32,746 nt of DNA from Chloroflexota bacterium (GCA_016865935.1 VGOB01000036.1:1-32746), one strand, 5' to 3'. Positions 8,314 to 17,078 are shown, numbered from the stretch's first letter. Made by a program: numbers and translations. Notes: generated by a model from the letters alone, not told the origin.

Positions 8314-9504
8314 ATGACCACACAACGACGTGAGGTTTTGATCGTCGGCGGCGCACGGACGCCGATTGGAAAATTCCAGGGAACGATCGCGCACATTCCT
8401 GCGCCCGAACTCGGCGCGGTCGTCGTGCGTGAAGTGGTACGACGCGCGAACATCGCGCCGGAGCGCGTCGAAGAAGTGCTGATCGGCAACGTTGTCGGCG
8501 CGGGGCTGGGGCAAGCGCCCGCGCGCCAGGTCGCGCTGAAAGCCGGACTGAAAGACACCATCGCCGCGACGCAGATCGGCAAGGTGTGCGGTTCGAGCTT
8601 GAAAGCCGCGATGCTCGCGAGCGCGATGATTCGCGCCGGCGACGCGGATGTTCTGGTCGCGGGCGGAATGGAGAATATGAATCGCGCGCCGTACCTGTTG
8701 CCGAACGCGCGCTTTGGCTATCGAATGGGCAACGCGGAAATGCCGGACGCGGTCGTGCACGATGGCTTGTGGTGCGCGTTCGAAAATTGGCATATGGGGC
8801 GCGCGGCGGAATTCATCGCGCGTGAGTGCGGCATTACGCGCGAACAACAGGACGAATTCGCGTACAACAGTCATCGCAAGGCGCTTGCCGCGATGCAAGC
8901 GGGCAAATTCAAAAGTGAAATCGCGCCGATTGAAATTCCGTCGAAGAAAGGCGTAACGCTGTTTGAAACCGACGAAACGCCGCGCGCCGATACGTCGCTG
9001 GATGCGCTCGCCAAACTGAAACCCGCGTTTGAAGCGAACGGCACTATCACCGCCGGCAACGCGCCGCCGCTCAGCGATGGCGCGGCAGCCGTCGTCCTCG
9101 TCGGCGAAGATGTTGCCGCGCGCGACAATCTGAAACCACTCGCGCGCGTCGTTGCGTACGCGCAAGCCGGCACCGACCCCAAGCATATTTTCTGGGCGCC
9201 GATTTACGCGGTGCGCAAAGCACTTGAAAAAGCGAATTGGAAATTGGACGACGTTGACCTGTTCGAGATCAACGAAGCGTTTTCCGCGCAAGTGCTTGCC
9301 GATGGCAAAGAGCTTGGACTCGATTTCGCGCGCGTGAACGTGAACGGCGGCGGCGTTGCGCTCGGTCATCCGATTGGCGCGAGCGGCGCGCGTGTTCTCG
9401 TGACGCTGCTGTACGCGCTGAAAGATCGCGGGGTGAAACGCGGCGTCGCGGCGCTGTGTCTCGGCGGCGGCGAAGCGGTGGCGATGGCGGTGGAAATAGT
9501 CTAA
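8314..9504 (+). CDS. Acetyl-CoA C-acyltransferase (thiolase)
   Basis: This 396-residue thiolase has all catalytic residues: the nucleophile Cys92 in KVCGSS, His352 in ALGHPIGASG and Cys382 in CLGGGEA, plus the NEAFSAQ motif. It either cleaves 3-oxoacyl-CoA or condenses acetyl-CoA. The nearby acyl-CoA dehydrogenase and carboxylase beta subunit favour acyl-CoA breakdown. The start ATG at 8314 has a GGAGG site. In-frame codons further upstream belong to the word-repeat element and are excluded. The C-terminal tail ends exactly where another heptad array begins, so the stop codon lies in the first repeat word. Confidence 0.95.
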   Translation: MTTQRREVLIVGGARTPIGKFQGTIAHIPAPELGAVVVREVVRRANIAPERVEEVLIGNVVGAGLGQAPARQVALKAGLKDTIAATQIGKVCGSSLKAAMLASAMIRAGDADVLVAGGMENMNRAPYLLPNARFGYRMGNAEMPDAVVHDGLWCAFENWHMGRAAEFIARECGITREQQDEFAYNSHRKALAAMQAGKFKSEIAPIEIPSKKGVTLFETDETPRADTSLDALAKLKPAFEANGTITAGNAPPLSDGAAAVVLVGEDVAARDNLKPLARVVAYAQAGTDPKHIFWAPIYAVRKALEKANWKLDDVDLFEINEAFSAQVLADGKELGLDFARVNVNGGGVALGHPIGASGARVLVTLLYALKDRGVKRGVAALCLGGGEAVAMAVEIV

Positions 9505-9545
9505 GGTTCAAGGTTCCAGGTTCGACGTTTAACTGTGAACCTTGG
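9504..9545. repeat. Heptad-word array after the thiolase gene
   Basis: Words AGGTTCA, AGGTTCC and AGGTTCG are followed by degenerate reverse-sense words ending in GAACCTT. The word family is the same as at 10142-10215 and inside the gene at 26156. Confidence 0.65.
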
Positions 9546-9556
9546 ATCTCGATCTC

Positions 9557-9859
9557 ATGGACATCGAAGAAATCAAAACTAAAGTTCGGCTCAATCAGTA
9601 TGTGTACAGCATCCACGCCGAGTTGGAGCGTAGAGCCGAAGATCTGACCTTCGCCCAAATCGAGCGAGCCGTATTGAACGGAGCGATTTTGGAGTGCTAT
9701 CCTGACACGGGGCGCGGCGAGAGTTGTCTCGTCGTTGGCTGGGTGGATGACCTTCCGATTCACATCGTTTGCGGATGGCGCGGTGAGCGAATCGTTTTGA
9801 TCACGGTTTACATTCCGCGCCCACCCAAGTTCAGCGATCCGTGGACGCGAGGAGGATGA
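9557..9859 (+). CDS. DUF4258 domain protein, putative toxin-like partner
   Basis: This 100-residue protein matches the DUF4258 pattern: a YSIHAELERRAEDLTFAQIERAVLNG helix region, then ECYPDTGRGESCLVVGW, then IHIVCGW and a final ITVYIP strand. DUF4258 proteins are related to small RelE/BrnT-like folds and are often paired with a small DNA-binding or zinc-finger partner. Here a YgiT-type zinc-finger gene starts two bases after the stop. No good ribosome site precedes the ATG. A TTG at 9542, inside the repeat, is the alternative start. Toxicity is inferred from the pairing only. Confidence 0.8.
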   Translation: MDIEEIKTKVRLNQYVYSIHAELERRAEDLTFAQIERAVLNGAILECYPDTGRGESCLVVGWVDDLPIHIVCGWRGERIVLITVYIPRPPKFSDPWTRGG

Positions 9860-9860
9860 G

Positions 9861-10109
9861 ATGAAGGCAACCAAGTGCAACTATTGTGGCAGTGAGCGAT
9901 ATGAGACCCGCCGGAGCGAATATCTCTACACTCATCGCGGAGAATATTTGCTGGTGCCGAATACACCTGTCGAAGTGTGTTTGGATTGCGGGACGATGTA
10001 TTACGACGCGGCGGTGTTGAAAGAGATCGAACGGCGTTTTTTCGCGATTCGCGAAAAAATCGAACAGCCCGATCGCTATGTTCAGATGCCGCAAAAGGCG
10101 TATGCCTAG
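9861..10109 (+). CDS. YgiT-type zinc-finger protein (putative antitoxin half)
   Basis: This 82-residue protein has a zinc ribbon made of CNYC (Cys6, Cys9) and CLDC (Cys40, Cys43), as in the N-terminal half of the antitoxin MqsA (YgiT). There is no helix-turn-helix domain like that of full MqsA; the C-terminus is a short charged helix. A GGAGG site overlapping the upstream stop precedes the ATG by five bases, so the two genes are co-transcribed and probably translationally coupled. The antitoxin role is inference from family and pairing. Confidence 0.85.
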   Translation: MKATKCNYCGSERYETRRSEYLYTHRGEYLLVPNTPVEVCLDCGTMYYDAAVLKEIERRFFAIREKIEQPDRYVQMPQKAYA

Positions 10110-10141
10110 GCGAGTGACAGCAAGGGCGACGGAAATAATTT

Positions 10142-10215
10142 GAGGTTCCAGGTTCAAAGTTCCAGGTTCTCAACATTGACCTTAAACCTTGAACCTCGAA
10201 CTTTGAACTCTGATT
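10142..10215. repeat. Heptad-word inverted repeat before the acyl-CoA dehydrogenase gene
   Basis: Words AGGTTCC, AGGTTCA, AAGTTCC and AGGTTCT lie in 7-base register. After a short loop come CTTAAAC, CTTGAAC, CTCGAAC and TTTGAAC. It ends a few bases before the AAAGGAG site of the next gene. Confidence 0.8.
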
Positions 10216-10230
10216 CAAAGGAGAATCAAA

Positions 10231-11376
10231 ATGGATTTTCAACTCAACGAAGAGCAACGCGCGATCCGCGATTTGGCGCGCGATTTCGCGCAGAAAGAAA
10301 TCGCGCCGATCGCGGCGCAGATTGACGAGAGCGGCGAGTTCCCGTACGAAACCGTCAAAAAGATGGGCGAACTCGGTTTGATGGGGATCGAGATTCCCGA
10401 AAAGTACGGCGGCGCGGGACTGGACACGGTCAGTTACGTGCTCGCGGTCGAAGAAATCTCCAAGGTGTGCGCGTCGCACGGCGTTATCTTGAGCGTGAAC
10501 AATTCGCTCGTCTGCTACGGGCTGGAGAAATTTGGCAACGAAGAGCAAAAACAAAAATTCCTCACGCCGCTTGCTTCCGGCAAAAAACTGGGCGCGTTCT
10601 CGTTGACTGAACCGCAATCGGGGAGCGACGCGGGGAATATGAAAGTGCGCGCGGCGCTCGAAGGCGATCACTATGTGATCAACGGGCGCAAATCGTGGAT
10701 CACGAACGGACCCGCCGCTGACTATATGATTCTCTTTGCCGCGACCCAGCCCGAATTGAAACATCGCGGCACCGCGGCGTTTATCGTTGACACCAAGTTG
10801 CCAGGTTTCGAACTCGGCAAGAAAGAACCCAAGTTAGGAATTCGCGCGAGCGCGACGTGCGAGGCGACGTACGATAACTACAAACTCCCCGTGTCGCATC
10901 GCATCGGAAATGAAGGTGACGGGTTTAAGATCGCGATGAGCATTCTCGATATGGGGCGCATCGGCATTGCGGCGCAGGCGTTGGGCATCGCGCAAGCCGC
11001 GTACGAAGCGAGCGTCGCGTACTCGAAAGAGCGTTCCGCGTTCGGACAAAAGATTGCCGAGTTTCAAGCGATTCAATGGATGATTGCCGATATGTCCACG
11101 CAGATCGAAGCATCGCGCCTGCTGGTTTTCAACGCGGCAGTCAAACGCGATAGCGGCGGCAAATTCAGTCGCGAAGCCGCGATGGCAAAGTTGTTCGCGA
11201 GCGAAACCGCGATGTGGGTCACGACGAAAGCGATCCAGGTTCACGGCGGCGCGGGGTACAGCAAAGAGCTGCCGCTCGAACGCTATTTTCGCGACGCGAA
11301 GATCACGGAAATCTACGAAGGGACGAGCGAGATTCAACGGATGGTGATTGCGCGCGCGGCGTTGGAAGGCAAGTAA
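10231..11376 (+). CDS. Acyl-CoA dehydrogenase (short/medium-chain type)
   Basis: This 381-residue flavoprotein has the N-terminal helical domain, the FAD-binding middle domain with [17 protein letters not shown] and [13 protein letters not shown], and the C-terminal domain with ERSAFGQKI and QVHGGAGY. The catalytic base is Glu363 in [11 protein letters not shown], the position used by butyryl-CoA-type enzymes. It oxidises an acyl-CoA to the enoyl-CoA and passes electrons to ETF. A strong AAAGGAG site places the start. The stop TAA overlaps the start of the next gene (TAATG), so the toxin-antitoxin genes behind it are in the same transcript. Confidence 0.96.
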   Translation: MDFQLNEEQRAIRDLARDFAQKEIAPIAAQIDESGEFPYETVKKMGELGLMGIEIPEKYGGAGLDTVSYVLAVEEISKVCASHGVILSVNNSLVCYGLEKFGNEEQKQKFLTPLASGKKLGAFSLTEPQSGSDAGNMKVRAALEGDHYVINGRKSWITNGPAADYMILFAATQPELKHRGTAAFIVDTKLPGFELGKKEPKLGIRASATCEATYDNYKLPVSHRIGNEGDGFKIAMSILDMGRIGIAAQALGIAQAAYEASVAYSKERSAFGQKIAEFQAIQWMIADMSTQIEASRLLVFNAAVKRDSGGKFSREAAMAKLFASETAMWVTTKAIQVHGGAGYSKELPLERYFRDAKITEIYEGTSEIQRMVIARAALEGK

Positions 11377-11876
11377 TGAAACGAGATGGATTAAAATATC
11401 TGACTCGACGCGAGAAGCAAGCGCTCGCCGAGTACTTGACGCGCTTGCGCGAACAGTTCGGCGATCAGGTGCAGCGCGTCATTCTCTACGGCTCTAAAGT
11501 GCGCGGCGATTTCGACGCCGAGTCGGATATTGATGTGTTTATCGTATTCGACAAATTGGATCAGACACGTGAAGATACCTTGACGTGGCTCGCGCTGGAT
11601 GTTGACTTGAAGTACAACATCTTGCTCAGTGATTTCCTCGTCAACCGAGAACGCTTTGCGCGGATGGCGGAAATCCAAGAGCCACTTTATCAAGATTTGA
11701 TGAGCGAAGGAGTTGATCTGTGGACGAGGACACCCGCAGCATTGTTCACATTCGGCTCGCCAAAGCGAAAGACGACGTCAAATGGGCGCGCACCATCTTT
11801 GAGCAAGGGGGCTATCGCCAAGCGATCAGTCGCACGTACTACGCGGTCTTTGCCATCGCGACCGCGACGCTCTTGA
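11376..11876 (+). CDS. MNT-type minimal nucleotidyltransferase, module 1 (with run-on C-terminus)
   Basis: The functional part is about 115 residues. It has ILYGSKVRGDF with Gly39-Ser40, then SDIDVFIVF with the metal-binding Asp51 and Asp53, and a possible third acid in LDVDLKY. This is the antitoxin half of MNT/HEPN pairs; known members add AMP to the HEPN toxin. The family normally ends near the GVDLW segment. Here the frame continues about 50 residues further, as an arginine- and serine-rich out-of-frame reading of the HEPN gene, giving a 157-base overlap. A stop may have been lost, or there is an indel near 11720. The gene starts at an ATG overlapping the dehydrogenase stop. Confidence 0.85.
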   Translation: MKRDGLKYLTRREKQALAEYLTRLREQFGDQVQRVILYGSKVRGDFDAESDIDVFIVFDKLDQTREDTLTWLALDVDLKYNILLSDFLVNRERFARMAEIQEPLYQDLMSEGVDLWTRTPAALFTFGSPKRKTTSNGRAPSLSKGAIAKRSVARTTRSLPSRPRRS

Positions 11877-12124
11877 CGCAACGCATCACGCGTAAAAAAC
11901 ATTCAGGCGTCGAATCGGCGTTTCATCAGTTCTTGGTCAAGCCAGGTCTGATCGAACCTGAGTACGGCGCGATCTACATCAAGGCATTTCGGGAACGCCA
12001 GAATGCCGACTACGCCGATACAACGGAGTTTACCGCAGCGAAAGCGCGCCAAGTGCTTGAGGACGCGACGCGCTTCGTCGCGCGGATGGAAAAGTACTTG
12101 CGCGATGCGGGCGCGATCGAATAA
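11720..12124 (+). CDS. HEPN domain protein, module 1 (putative RNase toxin)
   Basis: This 134-residue all-helical protein shows the HEPN core YRQAISRTYYAVFAIATATLL and then Arg55-x5-His61, ending in KKHSGV. That is the R-x4-6-H catalytic arrangement of active HEPN ribonucleases. The C-terminal part has the usual RQNADYADTTEFTAAKARQVLEDA pattern. The GTG start gives the family N-terminus (helix beginning near residue 10). It is encoded inside the run-on frame of the MNT gene. The partner role and RNase activity are inferred from the family. Confidence 0.85.
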   Translation: MDEDTRSIVHIRLAKAKDDVKWARTIFEQGGYRQAISRTYYAVFAIATATLLTQRITRKKHSGVESAFHQFLVKPGLIEPEYGAIYIKAFRERQNADYADTTEFTAAKARQVLEDATRFVARMEKYLRDAGAIE

Positions 12125-12163
12125 ACGCAAGCGCGCGGCGTCGCATCGAGTGTGGGAGCGCGA

Positions 12164-12625
12164 GTGAAAGCAAAACATACCAAGCAACTCAAAGAACAAC
12201 GCGTGGCGTACGCGACCAAGGCGCGTGCGCCGCGCGCTCTGCCATTTCCGCAAGCGCGTTACTTGACGCGCAAGGAACGCGCCGCGCTCAAGGCGTACCA
12301 AGACTATTTGCTCGAAAAGTTACCCGATCAAATCGAGCGCATCGTGTTGTTTGGATCAAAAGCACGCGGGGATAGCACGCGCGATTCGGATGTAGATCTA
12401 TTAGTGGCGATCAACGGCAAACCGATTGAAGGGCTGGGGGCGTGTGATCCGCGCTGGCAAACAATTGTTGATCCCACGTTTGATTTCTTGATGGACTATG
12501 GCGTCTATTTGTCTCCAACGGTGATGCACGTTGAAAAGACCAAGGAATGGACTCCGCTCTTGGCACATATCCGAAAGGATGGAATCGTACTATGGCGATG
12601 CATAAAGAAGAGCAAATCCAATTGA
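12164..12625 (+). CDS. MNT-type minimal nucleotidyltransferase, module 2
   Basis: This 153-residue protein has IVLFGSKARGDS (Gly64, Ser65) and DSDVDLLV with Asp76 and Asp78. The N-terminus carries a basic extension of about 30 residues (KAKHTKQLKEQRVAYATKAR) absent from module 1. The GTG at 12164 is chosen because GGGAG lies five bases before it; an in-frame GTG at 12152 is the alternative. Unlike module 1, it ends normally shortly after the GIVLW segment and overlaps its HEPN partner by only 34 bases. Confidence 0.87.
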   Translation: MKAKHTKQLKEQRVAYATKARAPRALPFPQARYLTRKERAALKAYQDYLLEKLPDQIERIVLFGSKARGDSTRDSDVDLLVAINGKPIEGLGACDPRWQTIVDPTFDFLMDYGVYLSPTVMHVEKTKEWTPLLAHIRKDGIVLWRCIKKSKSN

Positions 12626-13011
12626 GGTTGTCCATCGCACGTGATAAGTTGAGCGTTGCGGTAGGATTGTTGAGAAATGGTCATTATGGCGACGCGATCT
12701 CCAAGGCGTATTACGCCATGTTCTACGCGGGTAAAGCGCTGCTATTGGCTTTGGATCAAGATCCCCACAAACACAAGGGGGTCGTGACGATGTTTGGGGA
12801 GAAGATCGCCCGAGTCGGGCTAACTGATCCTCGTTATGGGCGTACTTTGGCGAAAGCAGAACGCCTGCGAATAGATGCAGATTACAACGAACAATATCTT
12901 GCAACGAAAGAAGATGCTGAAAAGGCGATCCATGATGCCGAGGACTTTGTAAACGAAGCGCACGCGACGTTGAAGAAAATTCAAGCGCGAGGGAAAAACC
13001 ATGTCCATTGA
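12592..13011 (+). CDS. HEPN domain protein, module 2 (catalytic arginine not seen)
   Basis: This 139-residue helical protein aligns by eye with module 1 ([22 protein letters not shown], then HKHKGV, then [26 protein letters not shown]). His61 is present, but the position of Arg55 in module 1 is Asp55 here and no arginine lies 4-6 residues before the histidine. It may therefore be a non-catalytic HEPN or use another residue. The start could be ATG 12592 or 12598. Its stop lies 11 bases inside the carboxylase gene, so translation is likely coupled. Confidence 0.85.
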   Translation: MAMHKEEQIQLRLSIARDKLSVAVGLLRNGHYGDAISKAYYAMFYAGKALLLALDQDPHKHKGVVTMFGEKIARVGLTDPRYGRTLAKAERLRIDADYNEQYLATKEDAEKAIHDAEDFVNEAHATLKKIQARGKNHVH

Positions 13012-14551
13012 TCCCAAAATTCTCGAACTGCGCCAAAAGCGCGAAGACGCGCGGTTGGGCGGCGGGCAAAAACGCATTGATCAGCAGCACGCGAAAGGCA
13101 AACTGACCGCGCGCGAGCGCGTTGATTTGCTGTTGGACGAAGGATCGTTCCAAGAGCTGGGCGGATTCGTCACGCAACGCACGACCGGCTTTGGCGCGGA
13201 CAAGCAAACGTTTTACGGCGACGGCGTCGTCACGGGCTACGGCACGATCAACGGGCGACTCGTTTACGTCTTCTCGCAAGACTTTACCGTCTTCGGCGGA
13301 TCGCTGGGCGAGGCGCACGCGGAAAAAATCTGCCGTCTGATGGACCTCGCGATGAAAAACGGCGCGCCGCTGATCGGCCTGAACGATTCAGGCGGCGCGC
13401 GCATCCAGGAAGGCGTCGTCTCGCTCGGCGGTTACGCGGATATTTTTCTGCGGAACGTGATGGCGAGCGGCGTCATTCCGCAGATCAGCGCGGTGATGGG
13501 TCCGTGCGCGGGCGGCGCGGTCTATTCGCCGGCGATGACCGATTTTATTTTGATGGTCAAGGACACGAGTTATATGTTCGTCACGGGACCCGACGTGGTC
13601 AAGACGGTGACGCACGAAAACGTCACGTTCGAAGAGCTGGGCGGCGCGATCGTGCATAACGAAAAAAGCGGCGTCGCGCATTTCGCCGCCGCGAACGAAG
13701 AACACTGCATCGCGCTGATCCGCAAGTTGTTGGCATACTTGCCGCAGAACAATCTGGAAGAGCCGCCGCTCGTGCGCTCGACCGACGATCCGCTGCGCGC
13801 GGAAGAATCGCTCGACTCGCTCGTGCCCGATTCCTCGAACAAACCGTACGACATCAAAGAGGTGATCAATCGCGTCGTAGACGACGGCGAGTTCCTCGAA
13901 GTCCACGAGCATTACGCGCAGAACATCGTCGTCGGGTTCGCGCGCTTGAATGGACGCGCGATCGGCGTCGTCGCGCAACAGCCGATGGTGCTGGCGGGTT
14001 GTCTCGACATCAACGCGTCGGACAAGGGCGCGCGCTTTGTGCGCTTTTGCGATTGCTTTAACATTCCGCTGATCACGTTCGAGGATGTCCCAGGATTTTT
14101 GCCAGGGATCGGACAAGAGCACGGCGGGATCATTCGGCACGGCGCGAAATTGCTGTACGCGTACTGCGAAGCGACCGTGCCGAAGATCACCGTCATCACG
14201 CGCAAGGCGTACGGCGGCGCGTACGACGTGATGAGTTCCAAGCACATTCGCGGCGATCTGAACTTTGCGTGGCCCTCCGCGGAGATCGCGGTGATGGGAC
14301 CCGACGGCGCGGTCAATATTTTGTACCGCGAAGAAATCGCGCAAGCCGCCGACCCGAACGCGACAAAACAAAAATTGACGCAAGAGTACCGCGATCATTT
14401 TGCCAATCCGTACATCGCGGCGGGACGCGGTTACATTGACGACGTGATCGAGCCGCACCAGACGCGCGCCAAGTTGATCGCGGGTCTGGAAATGCTGCAA
14501 AACAAACGCGATCAGAATCCGCCGAAAAAGCACGGGAATATTCCGTTGTGA
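13001..14551 (+). CDS. Acyl-CoA carboxylase, carboxyltransferase (beta) subunit, propionyl-CoA carboxylase-like
   Basis: This 516-residue protein has two crotonase-fold halves. The N-half carries [16 protein letters not shown] and [18 protein letters not shown], the acyl-CoA and oxyanion site. The C-half carries [28 protein letters not shown] and [17 protein letters not shown]. This is the PccB/MmdA type: it carboxylates propionyl-CoA with a biotin partner, or forms the carboxyltransferase of methylmalonyl-CoA decarboxylase. No biotin carboxylase, biotin carrier, mutase or epimerase gene is nearby, so the direction is open. The ATG has a GAGGG site and overlaps the HEPN stop. A strong terminator follows. 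Confidence 0.95.
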   Translation: MSIDPKILELRQKREDARLGGGQKRIDQQHAKGKLTARERVDLLLDEGSFQELGGFVTQRTTGFGADKQTFYGDGVVTGYGTINGRLVYVFSQDFTVFGGSLGEAHAEKICRLMDLAMKNGAPLIGLNDSGGARIQEGVVSLGGYADIFLRNVMASGVIPQISAVMGPCAGGAVYSPAMTDFILMVKDTSYMFVTGPDVVKTVTHENVTFEELGGAIVHNEKSGVAHFAAANEEHCIALIRKLLAYLPQNNLEEPPLVRSTDDPLRAEESLDSLVPDSSNKPYDIKEVINRVVDDGEFLEVHEHYAQNIVVGFARLNGRAIGVVAQQPMVLAGCLDINASDKGARFVRFCDCFNIPLITFEDVPGFLPGIGQEHGGIIRHGAKLLYAYCEATVPKITVITRKAYGGAYDVMSSKHIRGDLNFAWPSAEIAVMGPDGAVNILYREEIAQAADPNATKQKLTQEYRDHFANPYIAAGRGYIDDVIEPHQTRAKLIAGLEMLQNKRDQNPPKKHGNIPL

Positions 14552-14607
14552 TTTTGCCTCCGTCAGGCAAGATCGAATTCTTGGTTTGCTCAAACACCCG
14601 GCGCGTC

Positions 14608-14645
14608 GTCCCCCAAAGTCGAAAAACTTTGGGGGACGGTTTTTT
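14608..14645 (+). terminator. Intrinsic terminator after the carboxylase gene
   Basis: A perfect 12-bp stem, GTCCCCCAAAGT (14608-14619) with ACTTTGGGGGAC (14626-14637), a 6-base loop, then a T run at 14640-14645. Confidence 0.92.
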
Positions 14646-14662
14646 AGAACAAAATAACTATC

Positions 14663-14690
14663 TTGACATCGTGGGAAATCCGTGTATAAT
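14663..14690 (+). promoter_or_regulatory. Consensus promoter of the catabolic cluster
   Basis: TTGACA (14663-14668), a 16-base spacer and TATAAT (14685-14690). It is the strongest promoter in the window and lies just upstream of the operator dyads. Confidence 0.88.
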
Positions 14691-14694
14691 GTAG

Positions 14695-14715
14695 ATTGTA
14701 TACAATATACATTGT
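14695..14715. promoter_or_regulatory. Operator for the FCD regulator: two overlapping dyads
   Basis: ATTGTATACAAT (14695-14706) is a perfect palindrome of the TTGTATACAA type recognised by many FCD-family GntR regulators. A second dyad, ACAAT-4-ATTGT (14702-14715), overlaps it. Both cover the predicted transcription start, so binding would block initiation. Confidence 0.75.
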
Positions 14716-14784
14716 GCGACTTCCAGATGGATGACAGCCGTTGTTTGGGGCGGCAAACGAGAGTCCTGCATTGGGGAAGGACAT

Positions 14785-15471
14785 ATGAAACAAATCGTCT
14801 TCGATAAAATCGCTCCTAGCACAGTTAAGCACAGAGTCGTCGATCTCATCCGCGATGCCATCATTCGCGGCGATCTTCCCTCTGGCGAACACCTCACCGA
14901 AGTGGACCTCGCCAAACAAATGGCGGTAAGCCGCGCGCCAATCCGCGAGGCGCTTCGCCAACTCGAACTAGAAGGACTCATCACCAACTTTCCGAATCGC
15001 GGCTGTTTTGTCACCGTCTTCACCGACCAAGATGTGAAAGAAGTTTTTTCGCTCCGCGCCGCGCTCGAAAGTATGGCAATCGAATCGGCAACATCGCATC
15101 TGACTGCCGCCGATTTTCGCGCGTTGCGCGAGATCGTCGAAGCGCAACAACAAGCCATTCGCGCGCGGCGCTTGGACGAACTCACCAAACTCGATATGCG
15201 CTTTCACGAGTATATCTGCATCAAAGCGGACAACAGGCGAATGTTGAAAGCGTGGTACGCCCAGAGCGCGCAGTGTCAGATGCTGATGAATCGCCGTTTT
15301 CGGATCCTCTCCGATTATACACCCGGAACTGTCACAGGCGACCACACCGCCATTCTGAATGCGCTCAAACGCCGCGATAGTGCGACGGCGATTAAACTTA
15401 CGAAGAGCATCAGCGCGCGCGTGCAAGCAGAGTTGATTGAGATTCTCCAACTGGACCCAGTTCCTGCGTAG
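14785..15471 (+). CDS. GntR-family transcriptional regulator, FCD subfamily
   Basis: This 228-residue protein has an N-terminal winged helix-turn-helix (residues 38-60, LTEVDLAKQMAVSRAPIREA) and a helical FCD ligand-binding domain. Of the usual metal ligands, Asp137 and His141 (LDMRFHEY) and His187 (GDHTAIL) are present. The third histidine, expected near residue 208, appears to be replaced by serine, so metal binding may be altered. The start ATG has an AAGGA site. It opens the sugar catabolic cluster and lies behind a promoter with a perfect FCD-type palindrome, so it probably represses its own operon until an acid-sugar metabolite binds. The ligand is unknown. Confidence 0.92.
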   Translation: MKQIVFDKIAPSTVKHRVVDLIRDAIIRGDLPSGEHLTEVDLAKQMAVSRAPIREALRQLELEGLITNFPNRGCFVTVFTDQDVKEVFSLRAALESMAIESATSHLTAADFRALREIVEAQQQAIRARRLDELTKLDMRFHEYICIKADNRRMLKAWYAQSAQCQMLMNRRFRILSDYTPGTVTGDHTAILNALKRRDSATAIKLTKSISARVQAELIEILQLDPVPA

Positions 15472-15614
15472 CGATCTGGCGCAGTCTAGAATCGGACGAA
15501 ACGCTTTTGATGAGGACGCTTTGCTCTCATCAAGAAAGGAGTTCAAGAGCACAAGAACCGTGACACCTGAATCTGTCAAAGCGATTGAAATTCAAACCTC
15601 AAGGAGGAGAACGA

Positions 15615-17042
15615 ATGGAACAGATTGATCGCAGTCTCGTCAAAAGACTGCAAGAAGGCAAAATGACCCGCCGCGAGTTCATTGTGACTGCGGCGGCGGC
15701 TGGCGTGTCGCTCAGCGGCATCGCCGGCATTCTCGCGTCGTGCGCGCCGACGCCCACTGCAACAGCGGTGCCGGTCGCGCCCAAGCCCGCCGGAACCGTT
15801 GCGCCACCCAAACCCGTCGTCACCGACAAACTGCGGATGAAACTCCGCTCGTCGTTCATCACCGAGGGGAACGAAGTCCTCAAGGTGGTCGCACAGCAAT
15901 GGGGCAAAGAGAACGGCGTTTCCGTCGAAGTAGACCTCGCGGGGATGGGCGATCTCCAGACGATTGCCGGCACCGCCGCGGAGACCGGCGCAGGTCCAGA
16001 CATCGTCGAAGTCTTTGTGAACACGCCACACGTCTACGCGGAGAAACTGGCGGACATGTCTGATGTCGCCAACGAACTGGGCGCCAAGTTTGGCGGTTGG
16101 TACGATCTGGCGAAGGAAGCGTGCGTACCTGCCAGCGGCAAATGGATCGGCTTGCCGCGCTTTTACGCCGCGCACTGCATCGTCTATCGCGCCGATCTGT
16201 TCAAGCAGGTCGGTCACGACAAGCCGGCGGAAACTTGGGATGAGCTGCTTGCCATCGGCAAGAAACTCAAAGAAAAGAAACTGCCGCCGCTGGGCTTTTC
16301 GCTGGCGCACGCCGTCGGCGATGGCAGCAACTTTGTCTACTCGATGCTCTGGTCGTTCGGGGGACGCGAGGTGGACAAGGATGGCAAGACCGTCGTCATC
16401 AATTCGGCGGAAACGGCAAAGGCGATTGATTTCGTGCGCACGTTGTTCCAAGAAACCATGACGCCTGCCGTGTTGCAGTGGACGGATGCGGAGAACAATC
16501 GCGCCTTTGTCTCAGGCGAAGTCGCCGTGACCAACAACGCTTCCAGCATTTGGTGGCAAGCGCGCAACGTGCAATCCATCGTGGGTGCGCCCAAGAACGC
16601 CGTTGATTTGTTCAACGGGACTCAACACGCCTTGTATCCCGCTGGACCCGCGGGGCGTCTCTTGTTCACCGAGATGATGTCCTCGATTGTCTTTTCGTAC
16701 TCCAAGAACGTGGATGCCGCCAAAGCGTTCTTGCGTTATCTCAACGACCGTCCGCAGATGGATCCGTGGGTGCAAGCCAACCTCACTTTCTGCACACCGC
16801 TCCTCAAGGGGTATGAGGAATTGCCGCTGATGCCTTGGAATTCGATCCCACCACTCAGGCCATTCAAAGCCGCGGCACAGTACGGACACCTCCCCGGCTA
16901 TCCCAGCACCAACGGGCGCGCGGCGGGCGAAGCGTTCAACAAGTGGATCGTCCACGATATGTTTGCCAAAGCATGCACCGGCACTTCCACCAAGGACGCG
17001 ATTGTTTGGGCTGAGGAACAACTCAAAAAGATCTACAAATAG
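15615..17042 (+). CDS. ABC transporter sugar-binding lipoprotein (family 1), Tat-type signal
   Basis: This 475-residue protein begins with a TRREF twin-arginine motif (Arg19, Arg20), a hydrophobic stretch and an LASC lipobox with Cys43. A Pro/Thr/Ala-rich linker then leads to a MalE-type solute-binding domain. It is likely exported folded by Tat and anchored by lipid outside the membrane. A strong AAGGAGG site precedes the ATG. Two permease genes follow. In family 1 systems the ligands are sugars, glycosides or sugar alcohols; the catabolic genes suggest a sugar or acid sugar, but the pocket cannot be read from sequence. The 143 bases before it hold no clear promoter, so it is probably read from the regulator promoter. 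Confidence 0.93.
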   Translation: MEQIDRSLVKRLQEGKMTRREFIVTAAAAGVSLSGIAGILASCAPTPTATAVPVAPKPAGTVAPPKPVVTDKLRMKLRSSFITEGNEVLKVVAQQWGKENGVSVEVDLAGMGDLQTIAGTAAETGAGPDIVEVFVNTPHVYAEKLADMSDVANELGAKFGGWYDLAKEACVPASGKWIGLPRFYAAHCIVYRADLFKQVGHDKPAETWDELLAIGKKLKEKKLPPLGFSLAHAVGDGSNFVYSMLWSFGGREVDKDGKTVVINSAETAKAIDFVRTLFQETMTPAVLQWTDAENNRAFVSGEVAVTNNASSIWWQARNVQSIVGAPKNAVDLFNGTQHALYPAGPAGRLLFTEMMSSIVFSYSKNVDAAKAFLRYLNDRPQMDPWVQANLTFCTPLLKGYEELPLMPWNSIPPLRPFKAAAQYGHLPGYPSTNGRAAGEAFNKWIVHDMFAKACTGTSTKDAIVWAEEQLKKIYK

Positions 17043-17078
17043 TTCGCGCGCGCGACGCGCGACTAGGTTACACCCAGC

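Noticed and set aside
8221-9369. 382-residue minus-strand frame opposite the thiolase
   Set aside because: Antisense to a gene with complete catalytic motifs; no motif of its own.
13388-14593. 401-residue minus-strand frame opposite the carboxylase gene
   Set aside because: Antisense shadow; it also runs through the terminator region without any family match.
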